Shown piece by piece: positions 25,208 through 34,451 of a DNA stretch of 64,000 nucleotides; within the stretch, counting starts at the first letter, position 1, and each line of letters starts with the position of its first letter. The position numbers and the translations under genes were made by a program. The notes beneath the pieces were generated by a model. It made no database searches, was not told where the DNA came from, and worked only from the letters and a program-made list of their open reading frames with translations. Location of the stretch: positions 1,488,001 to 1,552,000 of the forward strand of contig NZ_OY762929.1 in NCBI RefSeq assembly GCF_963666675.1, given 5' to 3'. This stretch comes from an uncultured Desulfobacter sp. GTDB lineage: Bacteria; Desulfobacterota; Desulfobacteria; Desulfobacterales; Desulfobacteraceae.

Positions 25208-28033
25208 ATGAATTTCAATGATCCGGATCATATATTATTTGCCATAGAAGAAATTGAAACCATAATTAATTTTCAATCCCATGGCGATGATGTCTTAGAT
25301 CAAATTCTAAAAAAATTGCTTGTGCTTTTTTCATGCGATCGGGCCTGGCTTTTTTATCCTTGTAATCCTGATCTGCCGGAATTTAAAGTGTCATACGAGA
25401 AAACCGCTCCTTTGTTTCCCGGTGCCAAGGCATTGAATACAGTGGTGCCGATGACCGCTGATATGGCGAATTACTGCAATCGTGCACTTTCAAGTGTGGG
25501 GTGCCCGCAAATTGATCCGCCTTTGGGGCAGGAGATTCGCAGTGATATTGCCCTTCAATTCGATGTGAAATCCCTGATATTCATGGCGTTGAAACCCCAG
25601 AACGACGACGCATGGATGTTCGGCATGCATTACTGCACGATGAACCATCGCTGGACCGATAACGAGCAGTCCCTTTTTAAATTAATCGGGCAGCGGATTA
25701 CAAAACTGATTGAGAATGTAATTTTCATCAAGCAAATAACAGAGAGTGAAAAAAAGTATCACCAGTTATTTGAAGCGGTTAGCGATGCAGTTTATCTGAT
25801 ATCCGAACAAGGCCGGGTGATTGATGTCAACCAGGCGGCATGTACTAGTTTGGGCCGTAAAAAAGAAGAGATGATCGGGTTGTACATCAATGATGTGGAT
25901 CTCAATTTTTCACTCGGAGAGTTTCTATCCTTTTGGGAAAAAGAGCCGTTTAATACGCCTAAGAAATTTGAGACCATACATAAAACTAAAACCCATGAAT
26001 TAATTTCGGTCGAAGTGACGGCTCAAAAAATTAAATTTGATCACGCGACATGTTTTTACGCCGTTGCAAAGGACATCACGGAGCGTCAGAAAACAGAGAA
26101 GTTTTTGAAAGAAAGTGAAAAAAGATTTCGCAACCTGATGGAAAATGTTGATGCCGTGGCCGTTCAGGGATATGGGTTCGATGGGACAACCCAGTATTGG
26201 AATAAAGCATCCGAGAGGCTTTATGGATATACACAGCAAGAGGCGATCGGACAGAGTCTTCTTGACCTGATTATCCCGCCGGACATGAGGGATGTTGTGA
26301 GTGAAGAGATGCGTAAAATGGCCGAGTCCGGCCGGCCCATCCCTTCGGGAGAGCTGTTGCTGAGGCATAAAGACGGTTCCCCGGTGCCGGTTATATCCCA
26401 TCATGTCATTGTCGAGGTCCCCGGGTGTGAGCGCGAACTTTTTTGCCTTGATATCGATATTTCCGAGCGCAAACGCGCAGAAACCACACTCCGCCAAAGT
26501 GAAGAAAAATTCAGAACCCTTGTGAATACAGCACCTTTTGGTATTCAACTCACTGATTTAGAAGGAAATATTATTTACAGCAATCCTGCCCATAATCAGA
26601 TACAAGGATACGAAGGGGATCAAATCACCGGCATGAAGTTGTGGGATCTGACGGTGGATGAGGAACAGCGCGGTCAAATCAAGGCATATTATCAGAACAT
26701 CATCGCCAATAAACCCGAACCTTCCATTTATGCCACCCGGGAAAAAACCAGAGATGACCGGGAAATAGACGTTGAGGTAAACTGGGAGTATATCCGGAAT
26801 GAAAACGACGAGGTTACGGGTATTATCAGTATCATTGAAGATGTTACTGAACGCAAAAAGGCCGATGCCGAGCGCGAAAAACTCCAGAAACAACTTAACC
26901 AGGCCCAGAAGATGGAGGCGGTTGGCCGCTTGGCCGGGGGCGTGGCCCATGACTTTAATAATATGCTGGGGGTGATACTGGGATATGTGGAGCTGGCCTT
27001 TGAAAAACTCGACAGCAGCCAGGAGCTGTATGCCGATCTTGAAGAGATTCAAAAGGCTGCCGAACGGTCGGCGGATCTGACAAAACAGCTGCTGACCTTT
27101 GCCAGAAAACAGATCATTGCCCCGGAAGCGCTTGATTTGAACGATGCTGTGGACAGCATGCTTAAAATGCTGCGCAGGCTCATTGGTGAAGATATTGATC
27201 TGTCGTGGCTGCCGGGCGACAAATTGTGGCCGGTTAAAATAGATCCCAGCCAGTTCAATCAGATCCTGGCCAATCTGTGTGTCAATGCCCGGGATGCCAT
27301 TGCCGGAGTAGGGAAACTGACCATTGAAACGCGAACCATAAATTTTGATCAGGCCTATTGTGCAGGCCATGCCGGATTTATCACCGGAGATTATGTGATG
27401 CTGGCGGTGACGGACAATGGCTGCGGCATGGACAAAGAGACATTGAACAATTTGTTTGAACCGTTTTTTACCACCAAAAATATGGGAGAGGGCACCGGAC
27501 TCGGCCTTGCCATAATTTACGGTATCGTTAAACAGAATAAAGGTTTTATTAACGTCTACAGCGAACCGGGCCGGGGAACCTGTTTTAAGATATATCTGCC
27601 CCGGCACCATGCCGATGCGCAGATACGTGATGAGGCTGTTCCGGAAAAAAATGTCCCCACCGGCGATGAGACGATTCTGCTGGTGGAAGATGAACCGGCG
27701 ATTCTTAGGATGACACGGATGATGCTTGAGCGTAAGGGCTATTCGGTCCTGCCGGCCGCCACCCCTGAAGAGGCCCTGGGTATCGCCAATGCAGCGGCCG
27801 TTAAAATACACCTTCTTATGACCGATGTGGTCATGCCTGAAATGAACGGCCGGGATCTGGCCGAAAAAGTGACGGCGCTTTTTCCGGATATCAAATTATT
27901 ATTCATGTCCGGTTATGCCGCTGATGTCATTACCCACCAGGGGGTGCTTGATGAAGGCGTGGCCTTTATGCAAAAACCCTTTGCAACCAATGAACTTGCC
28001 AAAAAAATTCGGGACGTCCTGGATAGCACATAG
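25208..28033 (+). CDS. Soluble hybrid sensor kinase: GAF, three PAS, HisKA, HATPase, receiver
   Basis: A 941-residue kinase from ATG 25208 (GGAG six bases upstream); an upstream in-frame TTG at 25151 is less likely. There is no membrane segment. A GAF-like domain (about 20-165) is followed by three PAS domains (about 175-300, 305-430, 435-560), a HisKA domain with the phospho-acceptor in GRLAGGVAHDFNNMLGVI, an HATPase domain (DNGCGMD; GTGLGLAIIYG) and a C-terminal receiver (LLVEDEPAILR, phospho-Asp in LLMTDVVMPEMNG, Lys in MQKPF). GGVAHDFNN is typical of the HisKA_4-like kinases with C-terminal receivers. It is divergent from betB, but no partner regulator is adjacent, so its signal and output are unknown. 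Confidence 0.9.
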   Translation: MNFNDPDHILFAIEEIETIINFQSHGDDVLDQILKKLLVLFSCDRAWLFYPCNPDLPEFKVSYEKTAPLFPGAKALNTVVPMTADMANYCNRALSSVGCPQIDPPLGQEIRSDIALQFDVKSLIFMALKPQNDDAWMFGMHYCTMNHRWTDNEQSLFKLIGQRITKLIENVIFIKQITESEKKYHQLFEAVSDAVYLISEQGRVIDVNQAACTSLGRKKEEMIGLYINDVDLNFSLGEFLSFWEKEPFNTPKKFETIHKTKTHELISVEVTAQKIKFDHATCFYAVAKDITERQKTEKFLKESEKRFRNLMENVDAVAVQGYGFDGTTQYWNKASERLYGYTQQEAIGQSLLDLIIPPDMRDVVSEEMRKMAESGRPIPSGELLLRHKDGSPVPVISHHVIVEVPGCERELFCLDIDISERKRAETTLRQSEEKFRTLVNTAPFGIQLTDLEGNIIYSNPAHNQIQGYEGDQITGMKLWDLTVDEEQRGQIKAYYQNIIANKPEPSIYATREKTRDDREIDVEVNWEYIRNENDEVTGIISIIEDVTERKKADAEREKLQKQLNQAQKMEAVGRLAGGVAHDFNNMLGVILGYVELAFEKLDSSQELYADLEEIQKAAERSADLTKQLLTFARKQIIAPEALDLNDAVDSMLKMLRRLIGEDIDLSWLPGDKLWPVKIDPSQFNQILANLCVNARDAIAGVGKLTIETRTINFDQAYCAGHAGFITGDYVMLAVTDNGCGMDKETLNNLFEPFFTTKNMGEGTGLGLAIIYGIVKQNKGFINVYSEPGRGTCFKIYLPRHHADAQIRDEAVPEKNVPTGDETILLVEDEPAILRMTRMMLERKGYSVLPAATPEEALGIANAAAVKIHLLMTDVVMPEMNGRDLAEKVTALFPDIKLLFMSGYAADVITHQGVLDEGVAFMQKPFATNELAKKIRDVLDST

Positions 28034-28042
28034 GTCATTGCA

Positions 28043-29245
28043 TTATCCAGGCTGCCGAATCATGGGCCGGTGCCTCAGCACCAGCCAGAGAATGCCGCAA
28101 ACAACGCCCACGATAATTTGCATCAGCCCCAGGCATGGAATCAGCCCGCCTACCTGTTCAAACGAGATGAGAAACATGCCCAGGCTGCCCATGAATAATG
28201 CCGTAAAATTGATCAAAGCGGCTGCCGATCCGGTATCCTTGTCCTGCTGTGATAGCAGTAAATTCGCCGTAGGCGGGCGCAGCATGCTCACCATGATCGT
28301 GGCGGTCAGCATACCCGCAGCAAACAGCACCGGAGAATCACTGCCGGAAAATTCAAGGAAAATACCGGTAAGGGCAAGTATTCCCATACAACCGGCAATA
28401 ATATTACCGGGGGATATCAGGCGGGAGATTCGGATGTAGAGCAACGGACCCACCAGCGACCCCAGAGCGTTCAAGCCGAAGAAATAACCATACATCTGTT
28501 CAGTCATGCCGAATCCATTGATATAAATAAAGGCGGAGACACCGATAAAGGCTAATAACGGCAAGGGAATCAGCGAGAATACCATCAACAGCACCGAAAA
28601 TCCCGGATTTTTGAGTACCACGCCAAGGCGTCCCAGGGAATGAACAAGGGAACCGGGATACCGCTGTTCAAGGGTCTCATCCAGACGCAGCGACAGTAAG
28701 AATGACAATACGCCAATCCCTGTTAAAAGCCAGAAAATGACATTCCAGGTCGTAAATTTTAGAATCATGGCTCCGGCCACGGGCGCCACCACTGGTGCCA
28801 CCACCACCATAGCCATGACAAACGCCAGCACCGATTCGCGTTTGCGGCCCGAATACATATCCTTGACCATTGCCGTGGCAACCGCTTCGGCAGCACCGCC
28901 GCCAAAGCCCTGGAGAACCCTGCCGGCGATGAGCATGGCCGCGTTGGTGGACAATGCACATCCGGCGCTTCCCAGGGTATAAAGGACAAGTCCGGTCAAG
29001 AGAATCGGCTTTCTTCCGTACTTTTCGCTGACAGGCCCCCAGATCAGTATGCCCAGGGCAAAAAAGACCAGAAACAAACTCAGCGTTAAATTGGCCAGGG
29101 TTTGATTGGTATGCAGGGTTTCGGCCACGTGGGGAAGGGCGGGCAGGTAAAGGTCCGTGGACAGTGGGGGAAAGGCGCTGAGCAGGGCGAGCATGGCAAC
29201 AATTGAACGGTCGCCGAAACACTTCATTTTTTTATTCACGTTCAT
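28043..29245 (-). CDS. Bcr/CflA-type MFS drug efflux protein
   Basis: About 400 residues with 12 membrane segments. ALLSAFPPLSTDLYLPALPHV is the Bcr/CflA N-terminal signature (Asp in TM1) and GPVSEKYGRKPILLTGL the MFS motif A. The open frame extends to 29368, but that part runs through a palindromic repeat; the ATGs at 29248/29245 after AGGA are better starts. A MarR-type regulator gene lies upstream on the same strand, which fits drug-responsive control of export. Substrate unknown. Confidence 0.88.
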   Translation of the reverse strand: MNVNKKMKCFGDRSIVAMLALLSAFPPLSTDLYLPALPHVAETLHTNQTLANLTLSLFLVFFALGILIWGPVSEKYGRKPILLTGLVLYTLGSAGCALSTNAAMLIAGRVLQGFGGGAAEAVATAMVKDMYSGRKRESVLAFVMAMVVVAPVVAPVAGAMILKFTTWNVIFWLLTGIGVLSFLLSLRLDETLEQRYPGSLVHSLGRLGVVLKNPGFSVLLMVFSLIPLPLLAFIGVSAFIYINGFGMTEQMYGYFFGLNALGSLVGPLLYIRISRLISPGNIIAGCMGILALTGIFLEFSGSDSPVLFAAGMLTATIMVSMLRPPTANLLLSQQDKDTGSAAALINFTALFMGSLGMFLISFEQVGGLIPCLGLMQIIVGVVCGILWLVLRHRPMIRQPG

Positions 29246-29293
29246 CATTCCTAAAATTTTCGATTTTGAAATCCTAAACCACATAAATTTACG

Positions 29294-29378
29294 GTAGGCT
29301 GGGTTGAGGAACGACATCCAAAACCGATAACCCAACACCGATAAGTTGTTGGGTTTCGGTTCGTTCAACCCAACCTAC
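29294..29378. repeat. Palindromic repeat (GTAGGCTGGGTTGA ends)
   Basis: GTAGGCTGGGTTGAGGAACGA at the left is mirrored by TCGTTCAACCCAACCTAC at the right, with an inner inverted AACCGATAACCCAACA/TGTTGGGTTTCGG pairing. The unit is 85 bases long, noncoding, and lies between marR and the efflux gene. A related fragment (TTGGGTTTCG...TTCAACCTACG) is visible near 10871-10902. Confidence 0.75.
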
Positions 29379-29388
29379 GTGATTGATA

Positions 29389-29877
29389 TTATTTTTGTGC
29401 ATGGCCGGCATGAATCTCTTCATTGAGCACTTTGTTCAAAGCAACCATTGCCGTGTGCCATTTTTCAAAATTCTCCACTCCCATTTTATTGGTAAGGACT
29501 TCAAACCACCGGATCATCTCAGACCGGACATGGCCGACATGGGCCTCAAATTCCGGATTTACCGTCAGCAACACCTCCCTGCGATTATCCGGATTGCCCT
29601 CCCGCTGCACCAACCCCGCCCGGACCATGCGATCCACCAGGGCCGAGGCTGCAGCCCTGGACATGCGCATGGTTGCAGCAAATTTTTTTAAGGCGCAGGG
29701 CGCAATGCTTTTCAACATCAACGCTGCATGAACGTGGTTGGGTTTCACGTCATTAAAGTCGTCATCCGGCATATCTGACTTGATTTGTTTGATTACGATG
29801 GACTCCAGATAGTCTTTTAGCCGCCCATCTGTTTCAACGATAAACGCCACCTTGGATTTGAATCCGTTGTCTGTCAA
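29389..29877 (-). CDS. MarR-family transcriptional regulator
   Basis: A 162-residue winged-helix protein: KKFAATMRMSRAAASALVDRMVRAGLVQR is the recognition helix and wing start, then GNPDNRREVLLTVNP (written here in two parts because of its length: wing GNPDNRREVLLT). It precedes the MFS efflux gene on the same strand, separated by a palindromic repeat. A 39-base palindrome 64 bases upstream of its start is a likely operator, suggesting autorepression relieved by a drug-like ligand. Confidence 0.88.
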   Translation of the reverse strand: MTDNGFKSKVAFIVETDGRLKDYLESIVIKQIKSDMPDDDFNDVKPNHVHAALMLKSIAPCALKKFAATMRMSRAAASALVDRMVRAGLVQREGNPDNRREVLLTVNPEFEAHVGHVRSEMIRWFEVLTNKMGVENFEKWHTAMVALNKVLNEEIHAGHAQK

Positions 29878-29940
29878 CTCACATCCCTCTATTTAAATTG
29901 TCTAATAGCACCGTGTTTTATGTTTTTGTAATATATGACT

Positions 29941-29979
29941 ATAAATTTGATTGTCAATATCATTGATAATCAAATTTAT
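29941..29979. promoter_or_regulatory. 39-base palindrome, probable MarR operator
   Basis: ATAAATTTGATT (29941-29952) is mirrored perfectly by AATCAAATTTAT (29968-29979); the inner bases are also nearly symmetric (GTCAA/TTGAT). It lies between marR and the divergent binding-protein gene at 30163. MarR proteins bind AT-rich inverted repeats of this kind. A role for the divergent gene is possible as well. Confidence 0.65.
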
Positions 29980-30162
29980 TTACAAAAGACTCAGTTGGCA
30001 TTTTTTTGCGTAATTTGTTTAATTGGTGACTTGATAGGCATACCAAAGGTGAGGCCGGGTCTTGAGTCTTGACCTTGCCCGAGATTTGATTTATCTGTGT
30101 TAAATCTATTTGGGCGGGGTGCGGCCCGGGCGAAATGCGGCATATCAAAGGAAATATCATCC

Positions 30163-31074
30163 ATGGGAAAAGAGGGAAAGGGGAACATTTTTAGAACGGC
30201 CGCTTTTTTGTGCGCGCTGGCGGCGGGGCTTTGGGGGGCAACATTGTGCCCGGCCGAAACCCTGATGGAACGGATTGAAAGCACAGGCCGGCTTCGGGTG
30301 GGGTTCCAGGAAGATGTGGCCCCCTTTGCCTGGTTTGAGTCGGGTGAACCCCGGGGGTTTTCCGTTGAGATGGCCAAGATCCTTGTCTCCTTTTTGTCCA
30401 GGCGCTTTGAAAAGAAAATTGTGCTGGAACCGGTCCGGCTCAAGGCGGACCAGCGCATCTCCATGCTCCTGGACCAGAGGATAGACATTGAAATGGGGGC
30501 CTCCACCCAGACCTTTGACCGGGATCTTAAGGTAGATTTCAGCCTGGTGTACTATGCCTCTGAAACCACTTTTCTTGTGCCAAAGGCTTCGGGGATCAAA
30601 ACCCTTGGGGATCTGGAGCAAAAAAAAATAGCTGCGGCCAGGGGCACCACCAACCTGGCCTGGCTGGCCCAGTTGCAGCATGCAAAGCAGATGGCACCGG
30701 AAAAAATCCTTGTGTTTCCCACCCATCAGCTTGCCCTGGAGGCCCTGGTCCAGGGCCGGGCCGATGCCTATTGCGCCGATCGTGTGCTGCTGGCGACCAA
30801 GCGGCTTCAAACCCCTGATCCGGGGGCTTGGACCACACTTGAAATATCTGTGGGATATGAACCCTATGCATTCATGATGGCCGAAGATCATTCGGATTTC
30901 AAAGATTTTGTGAACAACACCCTTCGCTGGACCGTGCTGACGGGAACATACTTTGATATTTATGAACAATGGATGGGCCCCCTTGGGGTCGGTCCGTTCA
31001 AGATGTCCCCAAGCTTTAAGGAGTACCTGGGCGTCATCTCCTATCCATTGCCGGACCTGTGGTGGAAGCGTTAA
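30163..31074 (+). CDS. Periplasmic amino-acid-type binding protein (SBP_bac_3) of a sensory operon
   Basis: About 304 residues from ATG 30163, preceded by AAAGGAAA; a longer frame begins with GTG at 30097 but lacks a better start signal. A signal peptide (hydrophobic TAAFLCALAAGLWGATLCPA) is followed by a family 3 binding-protein fold: RLRVGFQEDVAPFAWFE, RIDIEMGASTQTFDRD and FKDFVNNTLRW at the end. No ABC permease is encoded nearby; a sensor kinase gene begins 4 bases after its stop. It therefore probably presents a polar amino acid to the kinase. The glutaminase and AGCS genes downstream of the regulator suggest glutamine, glutamate or alanine as ligand. Confidence 0.88.
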   Translation: MGKEGKGNIFRTAAFLCALAAGLWGATLCPAETLMERIESTGRLRVGFQEDVAPFAWFESGEPRGFSVEMAKILVSFLSRRFEKKIVLEPVRLKADQRISMLLDQRIDIEMGASTQTFDRDLKVDFSLVYYASETTFLVPKASGIKTLGDLEQKKIAAARGTTNLAWLAQLQHAKQMAPEKILVFPTHQLALEALVQGRADAYCADRVLLATKRLQTPDPGAWTTLEISVGYEPYAFMMAEDHSDFKDFVNNTLRWTVLTGTYFDIYEQWMGPLGVGPFKMSPSFKEYLGVISYPLPDLWWKR

Positions 31075-31077
31075 CCC

Positions 31078-32811
31078 ATGGATAGTCTTTCCCTTCGATA
31101 CAAGCTTGTGATCTTTTTCTGTCTCACCGGACTGCTGCCCCTGGTGTTCATCTCTTATTACTTTCTGGCCGCCCACACCCGGTCCCTGGAAGAGGCCTAC
31201 ACCAACCAGGTGAACCAGATCGTGGGCCAGGCCGCCACCGGGATATCCCAGGATTACACCAGGGTCGCCAAGGATTTGTCCGACCATGCGGCGCAACCTT
31301 ATCTCCAGCTCAGCTTCCAGCAGTATCCCCAAAGCACCCGGCTTTTGCTGCTCCGGGAGCGGCTGGAACTGTACCGTTCCTCACGGAGCCGGGTGTCCCG
31401 GTTGAGCCTTTGCTACACCAACGGCCGGCGCCTGGTCACAACCCCGTTGCCGGAGGGGCCGGATACTTACATTTCCTTTGAACGACAGATTATCTCCAAG
31501 CTAACTTTTGCCAAAGGGGAGGTCCGGCATTTCATCTTTAACCGAACCCGGGAGCTTTGTCTGTTTATCCCGGTGGTCTCCTTCCGCAATCCAGGCAAGC
31601 AGGTGGGGGTTCTGGCCGCTTACCTGCCCCTTTCCCAACTGGCTGCCACCCTTGAAACCATTGATATCGGGTTTGATACGATGACGGTGATCAGGGATAA
31701 ACATATGGCGGTTATCTCACAATCGGCCCCTGATTCGCCCTTTGCGCCCGGGGCTGATATTCGGCGGTACCGTGCCCAGATCGCCGCCCTTGGATGGTTC
31801 CTGGAGGTGGGCGTCGCAACAGAGGATCTGTTCGGTGATGTGACGGTCTTAAAGCGAAACAGTGCCGTGGTCATCGGGGCTATTCTTGTCTGCGCCCTGG
31901 TCATTACCTTTATCTTCAGCAGACGGTTTACCGCCCCCCTTGATGCCATTATCCGGGGCACCCAGACCTACGCCACAGGCGATTTAACCCACCGCATCCG
32001 GGTGACGGGGGGGTATGAGGCCCAGAAACTTGCCCAGGCATTCAATGCCATGGCCCAGGAACTTGATGAACGCCAGGGGGAACTGGACCAGGCCGTGCGC
32101 CTGGCCTCCATCGGTGCCATGACCGCCGGCCTCGGCCATGAGATAAAAAACCCTTTGACCGGTATCAAAACAAGTGCCCAGGTGATATCAAAGGTGATGT
32201 CGGCCGCGTCATTTAAGGCCGCCCATGCCGGTGACCCCGAAGGCCTGTCAGATCTTTGTCTCCTGTCTGAAAACATTTCATCAGAGGCGGACCGGGTGAC
32301 AAAAATCCTGAACGATCTGCTCAAACTGGGCAAGCCCAGAAAACCCAACCCCGTTGAATTTGACCTGGCCCAAACCGTGCAGAAGTCCCTGGGGCTGCTG
32401 GGGCCCCGGCTGGAAAAAAAGGGGATTGCCCGTGATATCAAGGTGCCTTGTCTTAGGGCATGGGCCGATCCGGACCAGATTCAGCAGGTGCTGCTCAACC
32501 TGCTGCTCAACGCCATGGATGCCGTACCGGAACATGGCGGAAAGATCCGTGTTACGGGAAGTCTTTTGGAATCCGGCCGGCTGCATCTGACGGTTTGCGA
32601 CAACGGACCCGGGATCCCCCGGGATAAGATCCGGCACATTTTTGATCCGTTTTTCTCCCTGAAAAAAGAGGGCACAGGCCTGGGGCTTGCCGTGGTCTAC
32701 TCGATTTTAAAACAAAATCAGGTTAGGATAGAGGTGGACAGCCGGCCGGGCCAGGGCACCCAATTTACCCTGATCTTTCCCGGACCCGGCAAAAACGAGG
32801 GTGAGTTATGA
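31078..32811 (+). CDS. Membrane histidine kinase (Cache-like, HAMP, HisKA, HATPase)
   Basis: A 577-residue kinase. TM1 (about 9-29) and TM2 (about 259-281) enclose a dCache-like periplasmic domain; then HAMP (about 282-335), HisKA with phospho-acceptor in IGAMTAGLGHEIKNPLTGIK, and HATPase with VCDNGPGIP and GTGLGLAVVYSIL. The class resembles NtrB/DctB-type kinases that work with sigma-54 regulators. Its stop codon overlaps the regulator start by 4 bases (ATGA), and the binding-protein gene lies directly before it, so the three genes form one signalling operon. Confidence 0.92.
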   Translation: MDSLSLRYKLVIFFCLTGLLPLVFISYYFLAAHTRSLEEAYTNQVNQIVGQAATGISQDYTRVAKDLSDHAAQPYLQLSFQQYPQSTRLLLLRERLELYRSSRSRVSRLSLCYTNGRRLVTTPLPEGPDTYISFERQIISKLTFAKGEVRHFIFNRTRELCLFIPVVSFRNPGKQVGVLAAYLPLSQLAATLETIDIGFDTMTVIRDKHMAVISQSAPDSPFAPGADIRRYRAQIAALGWFLEVGVATEDLFGDVTVLKRNSAVVIGAILVCALVITFIFSRRFTAPLDAIIRGTQTYATGDLTHRIRVTGGYEAQKLAQAFNAMAQELDERQGELDQAVRLASIGAMTAGLGHEIKNPLTGIKTSAQVISKVMSAASFKAAHAGDPEGLSDLCLLSENISSEADRVTKILNDLLKLGKPRKPNPVEFDLAQTVQKSLGLLGPRLEKKGIARDIKVPCLRAWADPDQIQQVLLNLLLNAMDAVPEHGGKIRVTGSLLESGRLHLTVCDNGPGIPRDKIRHIFDPFFSLKKEGTGLGLAVVYSILKQNQVRIEVDSRPGQGTQFTLIFPGPGKNEGEL

Positions 32812-34199
32812 GTGATATTGCCATTGTCGATGATGAAAAGGTGGTGCTAAGTTCCCTTAGGATCGGGCTTACCCAGGGCGGACACAATGTCTGCACCTTT
32901 GAACGGATATCTGCGTTTAAGGCCTATCTTAAAGATAATGAACCGGATATCGTCTTTTTGGACCTGTTGCTCCCGGACGGCCATGGCCTGGACCTGCTGC
33001 CCGAGATCAAAAAGGTCAGCCGGGACATTGCAGTGATCATCATCACCGCCCACGGCGACATACCGTCTGCCGTCAAGGCCATAAAACTGGGTGCCTTTGA
33101 TTATATCAGCAAACCCTTTGATCTGGAGGTCATTGAGATGCTGGTGGAAAAAGCAGCCAAGGAGCTGCGGTTGATCCGGGAGGTGACCCATCATCGAAAC
33201 CGGTCCCACCAGAAAACAACCCTGGCCGATATCATCGGGGAAAGCGAGCCCATGCAGGCGATTTTTTCCAAGGTGAAACGGCTGAGCCAGGTGGCCGCCA
33301 CCACCGTTCTTATCCTGGGTGAGAGCGGGACGGGCAAGGATCAGATGGCCAAGGCCATCCATAACCTGAGCCGCCGCAGGAAAAAACAATTCATTGAAAT
33401 CAATTGCGCGGCCCTGCCTGAGCAGTTGATCGAAAGCGAGCTTTTCGGCCATGAGCGCGGCGCCTTCACCGATGCCCGGCATGCCAAGGTGGGGCTGGCC
33501 GAACTGGCCCACGGGGGAACGCTTTTCCTGGACGAGGTGGGGGAACTGCCCCTTTCCCTCCAGGCCAAATTGCTCAAATTCCTTGAAACCCGGACCTTTC
33601 GGCGGGTGGGCGGCATCAAAGAGATCCGGGTGGACCTGTTCATCATCGCCTCCACCAACCGGGACCTTGAACAGGCGGCGGCCGAGCGGGCCTTCAGGCA
33701 GGATTTGTATTACAGGATGGCCGTGGTCACCCTGACCCTGCCGCCCCTGTGTGAAAGAAAAGGGGATGTCCCCCTCCTGGTTGCCCACTATTGGAAGGTC
33801 TTTACCCATAAGTTCAAGAAAAGAGACCTGACACTTGACCCAAAGATTTTAGAATGCCTTGGAGCCTACGACTGGCCCGGCAATATCAGGGAGCTTCGAA
33901 ACCTTCTCGAACAGCTGGTCATTCTGGCCGGTGAGAACGGGGTCACCATGGATGACCTGCCCAGGCGGTTCCTGGATTACCGTCCTTTGCCCGACCCCCA
34001 GCTTGAATCCGGCACGGGCCCTGCCGGGGTACTGGATTCCGGCCACTCCCTCCAGGCGGTCATCGGCTCCATTGAAATCAACTCCATCCAAAAGGCCCTT
34101 GAGAAAGCCGGGGGCAACAAGACCAGGGCCGCCCGGATGCTGGGAATCAGCAGGTATGCCCTGTTAAGAAAGCTCAAACGCCACCAGGCAGGTCGCTGA
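32808..34199 (+). CDS. NtrC-type response regulator with GAFTDA loop
   Basis: A 463-residue regulator: receiver (1-120; acidic pair DDEK, phospho-Asp in IVFLDLLLPDG, Lys in ISKPFD), AAA+ domain (Walker A GESGTGKD, Walker B GGTLFLDEVGE) and Fis-type HTH (GGNKTRAARMLGISRYALLR). The sigma-54 contact loop reads GAFTDA rather than the consensus GAFTGA; this variant occurs in other functional members to my recollection, so loss of activity is not implied. Directly downstream lie tandem palindromes and a -24/-12 promoter before the glutaminase gene, its likely target. Confidence 0.92.
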   Translation: MSDIAIVDDEKVVLSSLRIGLTQGGHNVCTFERISAFKAYLKDNEPDIVFLDLLLPDGHGLDLLPEIKKVSRDIAVIIITAHGDIPSAVKAIKLGAFDYISKPFDLEVIEMLVEKAAKELRLIREVTHHRNRSHQKTTLADIIGESEPMQAIFSKVKRLSQVAATTVLILGESGTGKDQMAKAIHNLSRRRKKQFIEINCAALPEQLIESELFGHERGAFTDARHAKVGLAELAHGGTLFLDEVGELPLSLQAKLLKFLETRTFRRVGGIKEIRVDLFIIASTNRDLEQAAAERAFRQDLYYRMAVVTLTLPPLCERKGDVPLLVAHYWKVFTHKFKKRDLTLDPKILECLGAYDWPGNIRELRNLLEQLVILAGENGVTMDDLPRRFLDYRPLPDPQLESGTGPAGVLDSGHSLQAVIGSIEINSIQKALEKAGGNKTRAARMLGISRYALLRKLKRHQAGR

Positions 34200-34210
34200 C
34201 AGATAAAAAA

Positions 34211-34245
34211 CGTGCGCCGGCGCACGAATTGTGCGATTCCGCACG
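34211..34245. promoter_or_regulatory. Tandem palindromes, probable enhancer sites of the NtrC-type regulator
   Basis: Two copies of GTGCG-N4-CGCAC, at 34212-34225 and 34231-34244, with centres 19 bases apart. They lie 12 bases after the regulator gene and about 125 bases before the -24/-12 promoter of the glutaminase gene, the usual place for an enhancer of a sigma-54 activator. The repeat is seen directly; the identity of the binder is inferred. Confidence 0.8.
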
Positions 34246-34367
34246 AAAACAGTCCTCTCTTATGGATTCTTTCCTGATATATTTTTTAATTCCCAAGTGC
34301 TCATTTAATAAATATTCCATTTAAATTTAGATCCATCCATCCGGTTCGTCTTTGCTTTCCCCTGCCC

Positions 34368-34383
34368 AGGCATGGGAATTGCC
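34368..34383 (+). promoter_or_regulatory. Sigma-54 (-24/-12) promoter of glsA
   Basis: AGGCATGGGAATTGCC has GG and GC doublets separated by exactly 10 bases and keeps GGCA and TTGC of the RpoN consensus; the first and last bases deviate. It is 69 bases before the glutaminase ATG and downstream of paired palindromes. Confidence 0.72.
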
Positions 34384-34451
34384 TTTGTTACCTCTGCTTT
34401 TGCACGATTAAGGGACGTTGAGAATTTAATCGCTTTGGAAAGAGGATTAAG

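Noticed and set aside
29246..29368. N-terminal 40-residue extension of the MFS efflux protein
   Set aside because: It is encoded by the palindromic repeat and is absent from the family; the ATGs at 29248/29245 are better starts.
32808..34199. GAFTDA loop as evidence that the NtrC-type regulator no longer works with sigma-54
   Set aside because: The variant is found in other activators to my recollection, and a -24/-12 promoter with paired sites lies directly downstream.
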